From Candidatus Rubrivivax defluviihabitans (lineage in GTDB: Bacteria; Pseudomonadota; Gammaproteobacteria; Burkholderiales; Burkholderiaceae_C), in the NCBI GenBank assembly GCA_016709385.1, contig JADJMW010000007.1:62001-126000 (forward strand): a stretch of DNA of 64,000 nucleotides, read 5' to 3'. The notes beneath the pieces were generated by a model. That model ran no database searches and had not been told where the DNA came from. It saw only the letters and a program-made list of their open reading frames with translations. Shown piece after piece: positions 1 through 8,333 of this stretch (position 1 is the first letter of the stretch; each line of letters begins with the position of its first letter). A program made the position numbers and the translations under genes.

Positions 1-1925
1 GCCTGGCGCTGGACCTGGACCGCTACATGATCGTGGCGGTGGAGGACTACAACTCCGGGGCCATGGAGAACAAGGGCCTGAATATCTTCAACACCCAGGC
101 CGTGCTGGCCAGCCCGGCCATTTCCACCGACGCCGACTTCGCGCGCATCGAAAGCATCATCGGCCACGAATATTTCCACAACTGGACGGGCAACCGCATC
201 ACCTGCCGCGACTGGTTCCAGCTCTCGCTGAAAGAAGGACTGACGGTCTTCCGCGACCAGGAATTCAGCATGGACATGGCGGGCTCGCCCTCGGCGCGCG
301 CCGTCAAGCGCATCGACGACGTGCGCCGGCTGCGTGCCGCGCAGTTCCCCGAGGACGCCGGGCCCATGGCGCACCCGGTGCGGCCCGACAGCTACCTGGA
401 GATCAACAACTTCTACACCCCCACGGTGTACGAAAAAGGTGCCGAGGTGGTGCGCATGATGCACACGCTGGTGGGACGCGAAGGCTTCACGCGCGGCATG
501 GCGCTGTATTTCCAGCGCTTCGATGGCCAGGCCGTCACCTGCGACGACTTCGCGCAGGCCATTGCCGACGCCAACCCCGGCAGCGAACTGGCGACGCGGC
601 TCGACGCCTTCAAGCGCTGGTATGCCCAGGCCGGCACGCCGCGCATCACGGCACGTGGGCAACACGATGCCGAGGCCCGGCGCTACACGCTCACGCTGGC
701 GCAGCGCAGCGATCCCTCGCCCGGCCAGCCGACGAAGTTGCCCTTCGTGGTGCCGGTGGCCATGGGCCTGCTGGACGCCGGGGGCCGCGACTTGGCAGCC
801 GACCGCCTGCTGGTGCTGGAGGAAGGCGAGCAGAGCTGGGTCTTCGAAGGCATCGACACCCCGCCCGTGCCTTCGCTGCTGCGCGGCTTCTCGGCGCCGG
901 TGCGGCTGGACGACGGCCTGGACGACGCCGAACGCCTGGTGCTGCTGGCGCACGACAGCGACCCCTTCAACCGCTGGGAAGCCGGCCAGCGCCTGATGCT
1001 CGGCCGCCTGCTGGCGGCGGTGGCCAGCGGCAGCGCGCCGGTGCTCGACGACGCCCTGGCCGAGGCACTGCGCCGCGTGCTGCTCGACCCGGCACTGGAC
1101 CCGGCCTTCAAGGAGCTGGCGCTGCTCGCACCCGGCGAGCTCTATATCGCCGAGCAGTTGCCGGTGGTCGACCCGCAACGCATCCACGCCGTGCGCGAGC
1201 AGTGGCGTGCGCAGCTGGCCGAACGCCTGCACGCCGACTGGGCGTGGGCCTGGGAAGCACACCAGGTGACCGAAGGCTACAGCCCGCGCCCGGCGCAGGC
1301 CGGCCGCCGTGCGCTGGCCCACCTGGCGCTGACCATGCTGTGCCTGCAAGCGGTGCGCCAGGGCGACGCGGTATGGCCCGGCAAGGCCTACCAGCGCTTC
1401 AAGGACGCGACTCACATGACCGACCGGCTCGGGGCCTTGGCGGCGCTGACCGACGCGCATTCGCCGCTGGCCGAAGCAGCGCTGGAGCGCTTCCACGCGC
1501 AGGCCCACGGCGACGCGCTGGTACTGGACAAGTGGTTCATGCTGCAGGCACGCACCCCCGAGCTGCTGGGCGCCGAGGCCGGCCGCGTCTTCACTCGCGC
1601 CAAGGCGCTGCTCAAGCACCGCGATTTCTCGATGAAGAACCCGAACCGCGTGCGCAGCCTGCTCTTCACGCTGTGCGCCGGCAACCCGGCGGCCTTCCAC
1701 CGCGCCGACGCCGCCGGCTACGTGCTGTGGGCCGACCGCCTGATGGAGCTGGACACCCTCAACCCGCAGGTGGCCGGTCGCCTGGCGCGCACCATGGACC
1801 GCTGGGCCGTGCTGGCCGAGCCCTACCGCAGCGCGGCGCGCGAGGCCATCGCCCGCGTGGCCGCCAAGCCCGACCTCAGCAACGACGTGCGCGAGATCGT
1901 CACCCGCGCGCTGGAGCAGACATGA
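1..1925 (+). CDS. pepN: Aminopeptidase N (PepN), 5'-truncated by the window edge
   Basis: Zinc metallopeptidase of family M1 that removes N-terminal residues from peptides in the cytoplasm. The reading frame is open from base 3, so the start lies outside the window; about 240 residues of a roughly 880-residue protein are missing. Counting from the Met at base 27, the substrate-binding GAMEN motif is at residues 11-15, the zinc motif HEYFH at 47-51 and the third zinc ligand Glu at 70 (HExxH-x18-E). The C-terminal half keeps the E. coli PepN-type helical domain, including a conserved NPNRxRSL stretch near nt 1640. The stop codon overlaps the fbp start (ATGA), so the two genes are probably co-transcribed. 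The family assignment is secure. Confidence 0.97.
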   Translation, partial: LALDLDRYMIVAVEDYNSGAMENKGLNIFNTQAVLASPAISTDADFARIESIIGHEYFHNWTGNRITCRDWFQLSLKEGLTVFRDQEFSMDMAGSPSARAVKRIDDVRRLRAAQFPEDAGPMAHPVRPDSYLEINNFYTPTVYEKGAEVVRMMHTLVGREGFTRGMALYFQRFDGQAVTCDDFAQAIADANPGSELATRLDAFKRWYAQAGTPRITARGQHDAEARRYTLTLAQRSDPSPGQPTKLPFVVPVAMGLLDAGGRDLAADRLLVLEEGEQSWVFEGIDTPPVPSLLRGFSAPVRLDDGLDDAERLVLLAHDSDPFNRWEAGQRLMLGRLLAAVASGSAPVLDDALAEALRRVLLDPALDPAFKELALLAPGELYIAEQLPVVDPQRIHAVREQWRAQLAERLHADWAWAWEAHQVTEGYSPRPAQAGRRALAHLALTMLCLQAVRQGDAVWPGKAYQRFKDATHMTDRLGALAALTDAHSPLAEAALERFHAQAHGDALVLDKWFMLQARTPELLGAEAGRVFTRAKALLKHRDFSMKNPNRVRSLLFTLCAGNPAAFHRADAAGYVLWADRLMELDTLNPQVAGRLARTMDRWAVLAEPYRSAAREAIARVAAKPDLSNDVREIVTRALEQT

Positions 1926-2938
1926 CCTACCGCAAGCGCATCAGCCTCACGCAATACCTCGTCGAACAGCAGCGCGAGCACGGCCGCATTCCGGCCGAGC
2001 TGCGGCTGCTGATCGAGGTGGTGGCCCGCGCCTGCAAGCGCATCGCCATCGCCGTCAACAAGGGCGCCCTGGGCGACGTGCTGGGCAGCGCCGAAAGCGA
2101 GAATATCCAGGGCGAGGTGCAGAAGAAGCTCGACATCATCAGCAACGAGGTGCTGATCGAGGCCAACGAATGGGGCGGCCACCTGGCGGCGATGGCCAGC
2201 GAGGAGATGGACAGCATCCACGTGGTGCCCAACCGCTACCCGCAGGGCGAATACCTGCTCGTCTACGACCCGCTGGACGGCAGCAGCAATATCGACGTCA
2301 ACGTCTCCATCGGCACCATCTTCAGCGTGCTGCGCAAGGTGGGGCACGCACGCGGCGTGAGCGAGGAGGACTTCCTGCAGCCCGGCAAGCACCAGGCGGC
2401 GGCCGGCTACTGCGTCTACGGCCCGCAGACGACGCTGGTGCTGACGCTGGGCAACGGCGTGGCCATGTTCACGCTCGACCGCGAGACCGGCTCCTGGGTG
2501 CTCACCCAGGCGGGCGTGCAGATGCCCGAGGACACGCGTGAATTCGCCATCAACATGTCCAACATGCGGCACTGGGCGCCGCCGGTCACGCGTTATATCG
2601 ACGAGTGCCTGGCCGGCAAGGCGGGCCCGCGCGGCAAGGACTTCAACATGCGCTGGGTGGCCAGCATGGTGGCCGACGTGCACCGCATCCTCACGCGCGG
2701 CGGCGTCTTCCTCTACCCCTGGGACCAGCGCGAGCCCGCCAAGCCCGGCAAGCTGCGCCTGCTGTACGAGGCCAACCCCATGGCCTTCATCGTGGAACAG
2801 GCCGGCGGGCTGGCCACCAACGGGCGCGAGCGCATCCTGGACATCGTGCCGACCAGCCTGCACGAACGCGTGAGCGTGGTGCTGGGGTCGCGCAACGAGG
2901 TGCAGCGCGTCACCGACTACCACGCCGAGGCGGCCTGA
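1922..2938 (+). CDS. fbp: Fructose-1,6-bisphosphatase class I
   Basis: Hydrolyses fructose 1,6-bisphosphate to fructose 6-phosphate in gluconeogenesis (and in the Calvin cycle where one is present); cytoplasmic. 338 residues, normal length for class I. The metal and phosphate site is visible as SEEMD near residues 93-97 and DPLDGSSN at 116-123. The start ATG overlaps the pepN stop by four bases, and the alignment with the family begins at this Met (MTYRKRISLTQ). The 282 bases after the gene are very GC-rich with short inverted repeats, but no clear terminator was identified there. Confidence 0.97.
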   Translation: MTYRKRISLTQYLVEQQREHGRIPAELRLLIEVVARACKRIAIAVNKGALGDVLGSAESENIQGEVQKKLDIISNEVLIEANEWGGHLAAMASEEMDSIHVVPNRYPQGEYLLVYDPLDGSSNIDVNVSIGTIFSVLRKVGHARGVSEEDFLQPGKHQAAAGYCVYGPQTTLVLTLGNGVAMFTLDRETGSWVLTQAGVQMPEDTREFAINMSNMRHWAPPVTRYIDECLAGKAGPRGKDFNMRWVASMVADVHRILTRGGVFLYPWDQREPAKPGKLRLLYEANPMAFIVEQAGGLATNGRERILDIVPTSLHERVSVVLGSRNEVQRVTDYHAEAA

Positions 2939-3220
2939 ACCGCCGGTCCGCGGCCGCGGGCGCGGCCGGCGGGCGCGGCCGGCACCGTGCGGTGGTAGAC
3001 TCCGCGAGTTGAATTCAAGACTCATATCGCTTCAAGCCACGCGCCCGAAGCCCGGTTCACGGCAGCGGAACCCCGAGTCGCCCCGTCCCCGCGCGGTCCG
3101 CACCCTTTCCGGGTGGCCCTGTCGGCCCGCACCGCCCTCCCCGTTGTCCGCCCGGCCACGACCGAGTTCGTGGCTGGCTGCCGTGGCGGGCCTCGCCTTC
3201 AATCCACCAAGAAAGACCCC

Positions 3221-3493
3221 ATGGCCAAGGAAGACCTGATCGAAATGAGCGGCGTCGTCGCCGAAGTGTTGCCCGACTCGCGGTTCCGCGTCACGCTGGA
3301 AAACGGCCACTCGCTCATCGCCTACACCGCCGGACGCATGCGCAAGCACCACATCCGCATCCTGGCCGGCGACCGCGTTTCGCTGGAACTCTCGCCCTAC
3401 GACCTGACCAAGGGGCGCATCAATTTCCGCCATCTCGAAGGCCGCGGCCCCGCCCCGGCGGCGGGGGCGGCTGCGGCGGCGCGCCGCCGCTGA
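3221..3493 (+). CDS. infA: Translation initiation factor IF-1
   Basis: Small OB-fold protein that binds the 30S A site during translation initiation. 90 residues; the core MAKEDLIEMSG to LTKGRINFRH is typical IF-1. The tail is rich in Ala and Arg (about 20 residues), as in the second IF-1 copy that many betaproteobacteria carry. The frame is open upstream to base 3113, but the family start is the ATG at 3221, preceded by a purine-rich AAGAAAG. The gene stands alone, not inside a ribosomal-protein operon, which also fits the second paralogue. Confidence 0.95.
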   Translation: MAKEDLIEMSGVVAEVLPDSRFRVTLENGHSLIAYTAGRMRKHHIRILAGDRVSLELSPYDLTKGRINFRHLEGRGPAPAAGAAAAARRR

Positions 3494-3765
3494 AGATCGC
3501 CCGAGTGCGGCGCCCGAGCGCCGCGCCCGGTCCGCTGCGCGTACGTTCCGAGGCCACGGTGGACATCGGCCACCATCACGAACGACCCGGCCACCGCCTG
3601 CGACACATCGCACGACAGGCAGCGCATGGGTCGTGACTTCGCGCACCGGACGATTGCGCTGTGCTGCAGCATCGACATGCCGGCGCGCCCTCCACCGACG
3701 ACGGCTTCGCCTCGAGGGCCCGGCCCGACACCGCCCCTACGACACACCAGGACGACCAGCAAAAG

Positions 3766-3987
3766 ATGGGCACCACCAAGATCTTCAGGCACCGGGACTA
3801 CGAACTGCAGTGCAGCGCCAAGGCGGCGGACAACGGCAAGTTCGCGCCCGGACTCGTGGTGTGCAAGCAGGTCTGGCCGACCCGTCCGCGCGAGATCGCG
3901 GTCCCGCGCGGCGACTTCGCCACCGAGGACAGCGCCATCGACGCCGCCTACGCCCAGGGCGTGGAGTGGATCACCAACTACGGCTAG
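3766..3987 (+). CDS. Small conserved hypothetical protein (73 aa)
   Basis: Starts at ATG 3766 (MGTTKIFRHRDYELQC), preceded by a purine-rich AAAAG. The sequence runs from a short beta-rich start (YELQCSAKAADNGKFAPGLVV) to an acidic segment (DFATEDSAIDAAYAQG) ending in VEWITNYG. This layout resembles a family of roughly 70-residue betaproteobacterial proteins of unknown function that end in an EWIDxxG-like tail (from memory, not searched). No signal peptide or catalytic motif is visible. It is followed by a strong hairpin and the convergent GST gene. The upstream open frame to 3661 is unlikely to be coding. Confidence 0.7.
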   Translation: MGTTKIFRHRDYELQCSAKAADNGKFAPGLVVCKQVWPTRPREIAVPRGDFATEDSAIDAAYAQGVEWITNYG

Positions 3988-4006
3988 CACGCCCGTCAAC
4001 AGGCTG

Positions 4007-4031
4007 CGCAGCGTTGGTGGTCAACGCTGCG
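4007..4031. terminator. Bidirectional hairpin between convergent genes
   Basis: Perfect inverted repeat with 10-bp arms (CGCAGCGTTG / CAACGCTGCG) and a 5-nt loop. It lies 20 bases after the 73-aa gene and 48 bases beyond the end of the convergent GST gene. No T-run follows on either side, so it is either a weak intrinsic terminator or an mRNA 3'-end stabiliser. Confidence 0.6.
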
Positions 4032-4079
4032 AGGCAGGCGACCACTGCACGCGGCGCCCTGGGTCCCGCCTGGCAGACC

Positions 4080-4697
4080 TCAATGCGCCGACTTCGCCAG
4101 CCAGGCCTTCACGCCCGGATGTTCGCCCACGGCACGGTACAGGCGCAGCAGTTTCGGGCAGTGATCCAGCACGGTGGTGGGTACGTGGTCCAGCGTGCCC
4201 GAGGTCAGCCAGCGGACCACCATGTACAGCTTGATGTCGCAGACCTGGAGTGACCGGCCGCCGACGAAGGGACCGTCGCCGAGCTGACGCTCGACCTGAC
4301 GGCCCCAGGTCGCGAGTTCGTTCGCAGCCAAGGCCTCGCGAGCCACACGCTTCTGTTCGGGGTCGGAAATACGCAGCGTTGGCGTGATCGTGTGGCGCAG
4401 TTCCTCGACGGCGCACATCAGCGCCTCGTGCCGTGCGGCCTCGAAGGCGTCGGCCGGATGAAGGCCGTGCTGACGGCCGATGAATACGAGGATGGCGTTG
4501 GAATGCGCCAGCGGCGGTTTTCCCGGCATCTGCAGCACCGGCATCGCACCGAACGGCATGCTCTCCTTCAGCGCCGGCCAGTCGGCGCTCTTGACGCGCA
4601 TGTCGTCGAAGTCGATGCCCGCCAGGTGCAGCGCGATGCGGCATTCCTCGCCGCGGCTGCCGGCGAAATCGAAATAGGTCAGGCGGGGCTTGTTCAT
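4080..4697 (-). CDS. Glutathione S-transferase family protein
   Basis: 205 residues with the two-domain GST layout. The N-terminal thioredoxin fold covers residues 1-80, with Tyr8 (LTYFDF), the cis-Pro in AMPVLQ (P53) and a glutathione-binding HSNAI at 65-69. An all-helical C-terminal domain follows. The spacing resembles sigma-like or bacterial GSTs with Tyr near position 8. It should conjugate or reduce electrophiles with glutathione in the cytoplasm; the substrate is unknown. It is transcribed alone towards the convergent small hypothetical gene. The start ATG at 4697 gives MNKPRLTYFD, the usual distance from the start to the first beta strand. Confidence 0.9.
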   Translation of the reverse strand: MNKPRLTYFDFAGSRGEECRIALHLAGIDFDDMRVKSADWPALKESMPFGAMPVLQMPGKPPLAHSNAILVFIGRQHGLHPADAFEAARHEALMCAVEELRHTITPTLRISDPEQKRVAREALAANELATWGRQVERQLGDGPFVGGRSLQVCDIKLYMVVRWLTSGTLDHVPTTVLDHCPKLLRLYRAVGEHPGVKAWLAKSAH

Positions 4698-5056
4698 CGG
4701 GACTCCGGGTTCGAGGGCGAGTGACTGCGTAGCCTACACGAACGGGTTGGAAGGCGGCAGCGAGCGGCCCTTGGCGCCCGAATGAAATGAAACCCTCGGC
4801 GATACTCTTCGGGCGCGATGTCAGGCGCAGGACGGCACCCACCCGCCCTGCCGCGCGGCGATGGCACCCGTGGCGGCACTGCGTGCGCGTGTGGACGCCG
4901 GCACCGCCTTCGTCGACGCCGAGATCCTGGCGTTTCCCGAAGGCTCGCGCGAGCATGGCAATCTTCGCGGCCGTCGATCGTCGTGGTGAGGAAGGCACGG
5001 GTCACAGCCTGCAAGGCGTCCGGCCAGGCCTCGTCCAATCTCAAGGAGAATCGTTC
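4698..5056. other. Gene-poor stretch, possible gene remnant
   Basis: About 360 bases between the divergent GST and YCII genes. The only notable content is a 42-codon frame at 4861-4989 (MAPVAALRARVDAGTAFVDA onward) that reads like protein but has no recognisable family and no clear ribosome-binding site. It may be the relic of a lost gene. No promoter was identified with confidence. Confidence 0.35.
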
Positions 5057-5800
5057 ATGCATGTCATGGTCATGGTCGAGGCGCCGCAGGTTTCCGAAGC
5101 CGGCGCCATGCCCGAAGGCGAGCTGCTCGCCGCGATGGGCCACTACAACGAGGCACTGGTCAAGGCGGGCGTGATGCTGGCCAGCGAGGGACTGCACCCC
5201 AGCCGCAAGGGTGTGCGCGTGCGCTATTCGGGCAACCAGCGCAGCGTCGTCGACGGGCCCTTTGTCGAGACCAGGGAACTGGTGGCCGGGTTCCGGCTCT
5301 GGCAGGTGCGCTCGATGGACGAGGACATCGAGTGGGTGCGGCGCTGCCCGAACCGGCACGCGGAGGACTGCGAGGTCGGGATCCGCCCCGTCTTCGAGGC
5401 CGACGACTTCGGTGAAGCCTTTACGCCCGAGCTGCGCGAGCAGGAGGATCGCCTGCGCGCTGAGGTCGAAGCCTGGCGCAAGCAGTCACGCGACGGAGGG
5501 CACGTGACCTGCCCGGACGTCGTCAAGTCGAAAGGAGCACAGACATGTACGTCGATGGTTTTGTCCTGGCCGTTCCGACGGCCAACAAGGAAGCGTTCCG
5601 CCGCCACGCCAGCGAGGCGGCCGCCGTGTTCAAGGAGTTCGGCGCCTTGTCGGTCGTCGAATGCTGGGGCGACGATGTGCCCGAAGGGACCATCAACTCG
5701 ATGCACACCGCGGTCTTGCGCAAGGACGACGAGACCGTGGTCTTCTCCTGGATCACCTGGCCCGACAAGGCGACGCGCAACGCCGGCATGGCAGCGATGA
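5057..5800 (+). CDS. YCII-related (DGPF) domain protein with a run-on 3' end
   Basis: Starts at ATG 5057 with a good AAGGAGAA site at 5043-5050. The first ~140 residues are a YCII/DGPF domain (MVMVEAPQ..., DGPF at about residues 66-69, then LWQVRSMDEDIEWVRRCP). Such proteins are small ferredoxin-like-fold dimers of unknown function. Family similarity ends near nt 5490, but no stop follows in this frame until 5800, so the frame runs 256 bases into the DUF1428 gene as nonsense sequence. A +1 shift near nt 5485 would end the protein at 5507, just before the next gene. A lost stop or a frameshift is therefore likely; the functional protein would end at about residue 145-150. Confidence 0.7.
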   Translation: MHVMVMVEAPQVSEAGAMPEGELLAAMGHYNEALVKAGVMLASEGLHPSRKGVRVRYSGNQRSVVDGPFVETRELVAGFRLWQVRSMDEDIEWVRRCPNRHAEDCEVGIRPVFEADDFGEAFTPELREQEDRLRAEVEAWRKQSRDGGHVTCPDVVKSKGAQTCTSMVLSWPFRRPTRKRSAATPARRPPCSRSSAPCRSSNAGATMCPKGPSTRCTPRSCARTTRPWSSPGSPGPTRRRATPAWQR

Positions 5801-5895
5801 TGGACGATCCCCGGATGTCGCCGGAGCGCAACCCGATGCCCTTCGACGGCAAGCGCATGATCTTCGGCGGCTTCGAGGCCATCGTGAGCGCGTAG
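5545..5895 (+). CDS. DUF1428 family protein
   Basis: 116 residues, full length for the YbaA/DUF1428 family of ferredoxin-like-fold proteins whose biochemical role is unknown. Family signatures include MYVDGFVLAVP at the start, ECWGDDVP at about residues 39-46, and a C-terminal PFDGKRMIFGGFE. An AAGGAG site at about 5531-5536 precedes the ATG. It lies in a row with YCII, VOC and SRPBCC/ArsR genes, a neighbourhood often seen in Burkholderiales and actinobacteria. It is the best preserved member of this otherwise damaged stretch. Confidence 0.88.
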   Translation: MYVDGFVLAVPTANKEAFRRHASEAAAVFKEFGALSVVECWGDDVPEGTINSMHTAVLRKDDETVVFSWITWPDKATRNAGMAAMMDDPRMSPERNPMPFDGKRMIFGGFEAIVSA

Positions 5896-5921
5896 GCGCT
5901 GAATCGAGCTGGAGAGCGCCC

Positions 5922-6227
5922 ATGACGAGCAAGAATACGATCTGCCTCTGGTTCGACGGCGATGCCGTCGAAGCCGCGCGGTTCTACGCGAAGACGTTTC
6001 CCGACAGCGACGTGGGCGCGATCCGTCGCGCGCCCGGCGACTTTCCCTCGGGCCAGCGGGGTGACGTGCTGACCGTCGAGTTCACGGTGATGGGCATTCC
6101 CTGTCTCGGGCTCAACGGCGGGCCTGCGTTCAGGCACAGCAAGGCGTTCTCTTAGCGAGCCTTCGACGCGATGATGGAGATGACGAAGATCGACATCGCC
6201 GTGATCGAAGCGGCCCGGCGCGGCTGA
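5922..6227 (+). pseudogene. VOC/PhnB-like (3-dmu-9_3-mt) gene with internal deletion and in-frame stop
   Basis: The first 77 codons match the start of PhnB-like VOC proteins (KNTICLWFDGDAVEAARFYA, then DVLTVEFTVMGIPCLGLNGG). A TAG at 6153-6155 follows LNGGPAFRHSKAFS. Continuing in the same frame after the stop, RAFDAMMEMTKIDIAVIEA and RRG with a TGA at 6225-6227 match the family C-terminus. Family members are about 155 residues, so some 55 central codons are missing and the junction created the stop. The usual function (possible metal-dependent VOC enzyme) is almost certainly lost. Confidence 0.8.
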
Positions 6228-6304
6228 CGCCGCAACCCGGGTTGGCCGTCGAGCACCGGCGCCCCGGCTGCGTCGGGCGTGGCGATCTTCGGCGCGCCAG
6301 GCGA

Positions 6305-7267
6305 CTACTGCACGAGCGCCTCGAGCGCATCGAACGAGCTCGTCCACCCGAGCGTCATGCCGGCACGCTCGCGGACGAAGGCTTCGACCTCCGCACCCGT
6401 CACCCCATCATCCTCACCACCGTGACCATAGGGCTCGCTGGTCACCGTCACGCGCGTCCTGTCGGGCGCCTCTTCCGTGAACAACACCCTGGTCAGCAGC
6501 GTCGCCGGCCAGGTCTCGGCGCCGGGAGCCGGCGCGAGTTGCTCGCGCTCGTCGACGAACTGCTGCGTGTATTCGATGCGCCGGGGCGGATCGATCGCCA
6601 GGTATTCGGCCCGCACACGCATCGTGCCGTGGTGGCCGGCAATGACGAAGAGCGTGCTCTGGCCCGCCGCGATCTGCGAACGGAGAAAGCGCATCGTGGT
6701 TCCCGGCGGCGGAAGCCACTTCGCCAGGCGCTCCGGGTTGGACCACATCTCGAAGACGCGTGCGACCGGGGCGTCCAGCGAGCGATTGATGACGAAACAC
6801 CGCCGGCCTGACGAAACCTCTTCGAGATGCTCCGCGAGCCGATCCCAGGTCGCGTTGCCGCCGGCCTGCTTGATGTGCTTGGCGACATCGGCGGCGGCCT
6901 CGGGCGACGGCAGCGTGAAGATCAACTGCATCGTGGTCCGGCCGTTCGCTTCGGTGAACGTGGCCGTGACGTGGAAGAGTGGAGGACGATCGTCGGTGGC
7001 GCCGTGGTCGTAGATGAGCTTCTTGTGCGGTTCGACCACGTGGTACGTCGCAACGTTCGGATGGTCGACGCCGTCCGGGCCGTGCATCGTGTAGCGCCAC
7101 TGGCCACCGGCGCGCAGGTCCTTGCCGTGGGTGGTCAGCGTGAAGCCGCGCGGCCCCCACCATTTCGCGACCTGCTCAGGCAGGGTCCACGCATCCCACA
7201 CCGCGCGCACCGGCGCGTCGTAGATGCGTGTGAGCCGGATCTCGTTCGAGCTGTTTCTGGCGGCCAC
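6305..7267 (-). CDS. Tandem SRPBCC (AHSA1-type) domain protein
   Basis: 320 residues with two START-like SRPBCC domains. Domain 1 (about 8-155) has VWDAWTLPEQVAKWWGPRGF; domain 2 (about 165-318) has VFEMWSNPERLAKWLPPPGT. These domains bind hydrophobic ligands; the AHSA1 type often sits beside an ArsR regulator and has no fixed function. The GTG at 7267 is chosen because AGGAG lies just upstream and the family starts near here. The frame stays open upstream to 7459, where it is joined to the tail of a broken arsR. A fused product starting at 7459 cannot be excluded. Confidence 0.82.
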   Translation of the reverse strand: MAARNSSNEIRLTRIYDAPVRAVWDAWTLPEQVAKWWGPRGFTLTTHGKDLRAGGQWRYTMHGPDGVDHPNVATYHVVEPHKKLIYDHGATDDRPPLFHVTATFTEANGRTTMQLIFTLPSPEAAADVAKHIKQAGGNATWDRLAEHLEEVSSGRRCFVINRSLDAPVARVFEMWSNPERLAKWLPPPGTTMRFLRSQIAAGQSTLFVIAGHHGTMRVRAEYLAIDPPRRIEYTQQFVDEREQLAPAPGAETWPATLLTRVLFTEEAPDRTRVTVTSEPYGHGGEDDGVTGAEVEAFVRERAGMTLGWTSSFDALEALVQ

Positions 7268-7544
7268 TTCGTTCTCCTCTTGTCCTGGGCTCGGGCTTCT
7301 TGCGTGGCGTCGTGCCACGGGCTTTGGAGGTGGCGCCGATGTGACGCTCTTCAGGTACGCATCGTGGCGGTCGAGCCGCTCCAACCACATGGCACGGTAC
7401 CGATCGATCCAATCGGCCGCCGGGGCCAGCGCATGAGGCTCGAGTCGACACGGCCGCATCTGACCTTCACGGCCGCGCGAGGATCGCCCGGCGCGTCGCG
7501 CCGGCGAGGGCGGAGAAGACCGCCGAGTGATCGGCTGAGCTCAT
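7268..7544 (-). pseudogene. ArsR-family regulator remnant lacking the DNA-binding helices
   Basis: From ATG 7544 the frame reads SSADHSAVFSALAGATRRAI, the classic ArsR N-terminus, then stops after 25 codons (TGA at 7467-7469). In another frame from 7459 the sequence resumes as RPCRLEPHALAPAADWIDRY, a typical ArsR C-terminus, and stays open into the SRPBCC gene. About 55 codons, including the helix-turn-helix, are missing between the two pieces, and the frame is shifted. The protein cannot bind DNA as it stands. ArsR plus AHSA1 is a common gene pair, so this was probably the regulator of the SRPBCC gene. Confidence 0.78.
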
Positions 7545-7671
7545 GACCGCACTTTGCCAAACGGTTGGATAACCGTCAAAAGAGTATTGGGTCTCGTTGA
7601 CCATCGTGGGCGTCGGGGCGAAGGCCACTGCGCCGGCGGCAGCCGACGCCTTGCCACCGCACCCACAGCCG

Positions 7672-8013
7672 TCAGGACTGCGGGTCGAACTGGAAGACAC
7701 GCAACTCCTGGTCGCAGCGGCATGCCGTCGCGATGCGCCCGGCCCACGCGACGGCCTCCTCGCGCGAGGGCAGTTCAAGCACGGTGAAGCCGCCGTCGAG
7801 CGGGCGCGCCCACGGATAGCCGCCCTCGGCCACCCTGCCGGCGGCCGAAACGCGCACCGGCGGCACGTCTTCGTCGATGCCACCGCCGAAGACGTAGACG
7901 CCGGCGGCCTTCGCCTCGTCGATCACGGCATGTGAGTCCCGGCCCACCGCCTCCCACTCGCCGTCGGGAACGATCATCGCCGCACTCGGGAAGGAGATCA
8001 GGTATTTGGCCAT
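7672..8013 (-). CDS. YCII-related domain protein
   Basis: 113 residues, intact and of family length. It begins MAKYLISFPSAAMIVPDGEW, has the conserved YVFGGGIDEDVPP in the middle and LDGGFTVLELPSREEAVAWA near the C-terminus. Ferredoxin-like fold with no assigned biochemical function. It is the upstream member of the minus-strand group YCII - arsR remnant - SRPBCC. An alternative ATG three codons upstream (8022) is possible; neither start has a strong ribosome-binding site. Confidence 0.87.
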   Translation of the reverse strand: MAKYLISFPSAAMIVPDGEWEAVGRDSHAVIDEAKAAGVYVFGGGIDEDVPPVRVSAAGRVAEGGYPWARPLDGGFTVLELPSREEAVAWAGRIATACRCDQELRVFQFDPQS

Positions 8014-8231
8014 GGTGCACATTCTGTGGGGACTGAAGAAGTTGAACACGATCGATCAACGTGGCGACGGCAAGACGCGTAGGTCTTGACTCCCCGCAAG
8101 CCGCCGATCGTGAGTACCGAAAGCCCAGCCCCGTGGAGAGCTCGCCATGAGGATCGGGAGCGAGACTCCTCCATCAGCGTCGACATCGCCCGCCGGGAGC
8201 CCCGCGCCCCTCGCCTAAGATGCTCGGCTCC

Positions 8232-8333
8232 ATGACCGCACCGACCTCCACCGCCGAACGCCTGAAGGGCGACCTCTCGGCCCACACGCCGATGATGGCG
8301 CAGTACCAGCGGGTGACTTTCCAGGCCGCGTAG
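8232..8333 (+). pseudogene. Stray 5' end of a mutS gene
   Basis: A 33-codon frame from ATG 8232 (MTAPTSTAERLKGDLSAHTP) continues into MMAQY, the invariant start of MutS (compare HTPMMAQYL in the intact gene at 9893). After the MAQY codons the similarity ends and the frame closes at TAG 8331-8333. At nucleotide level the shared piece is similar but clearly not identical to the intact mutS, so it is not a recent copy. It looks like the original mutS start, cut off by a later insertion or recombination. Confidence 0.7.
8301..8322 (+). repeat. Left copy of a 22-23 bp imperfect direct repeat
   Basis: Begins CAGTACCAGCGGGTGACTTT and matches the sequence at 9838-9860 at about 20 of 23 positions. 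The left copy starts inside the mutS remnant (the CAGTACC of the MAQY codons). The two copies bracket the 1.5-kb segment that carries the palindrome and the toxin-antitoxin genes. Confidence 0.5.

Noticed and set aside
2941..2990. GC-rich inverted repeats after fbp as a terminator
   Set aside because: The bases are almost entirely G and C, so short dyads are expected by chance; no T-run.
1823..3025. 400-codon minus-strand open frame opposite fbp
   Set aside because: His/Val/Ala-rich low-complexity product of the kind produced by the antisense strand of high-GC genes; the plus strand encodes intact FBPase.
7459..7459. Treating the SRPBCC gene as a 384-residue protein starting at 7459
   Set aside because: Residues before the GTG at 7267 match the tail of an ArsR protein, and a good AGGAG precedes the GTG; the fusion is noted as a possibility only.
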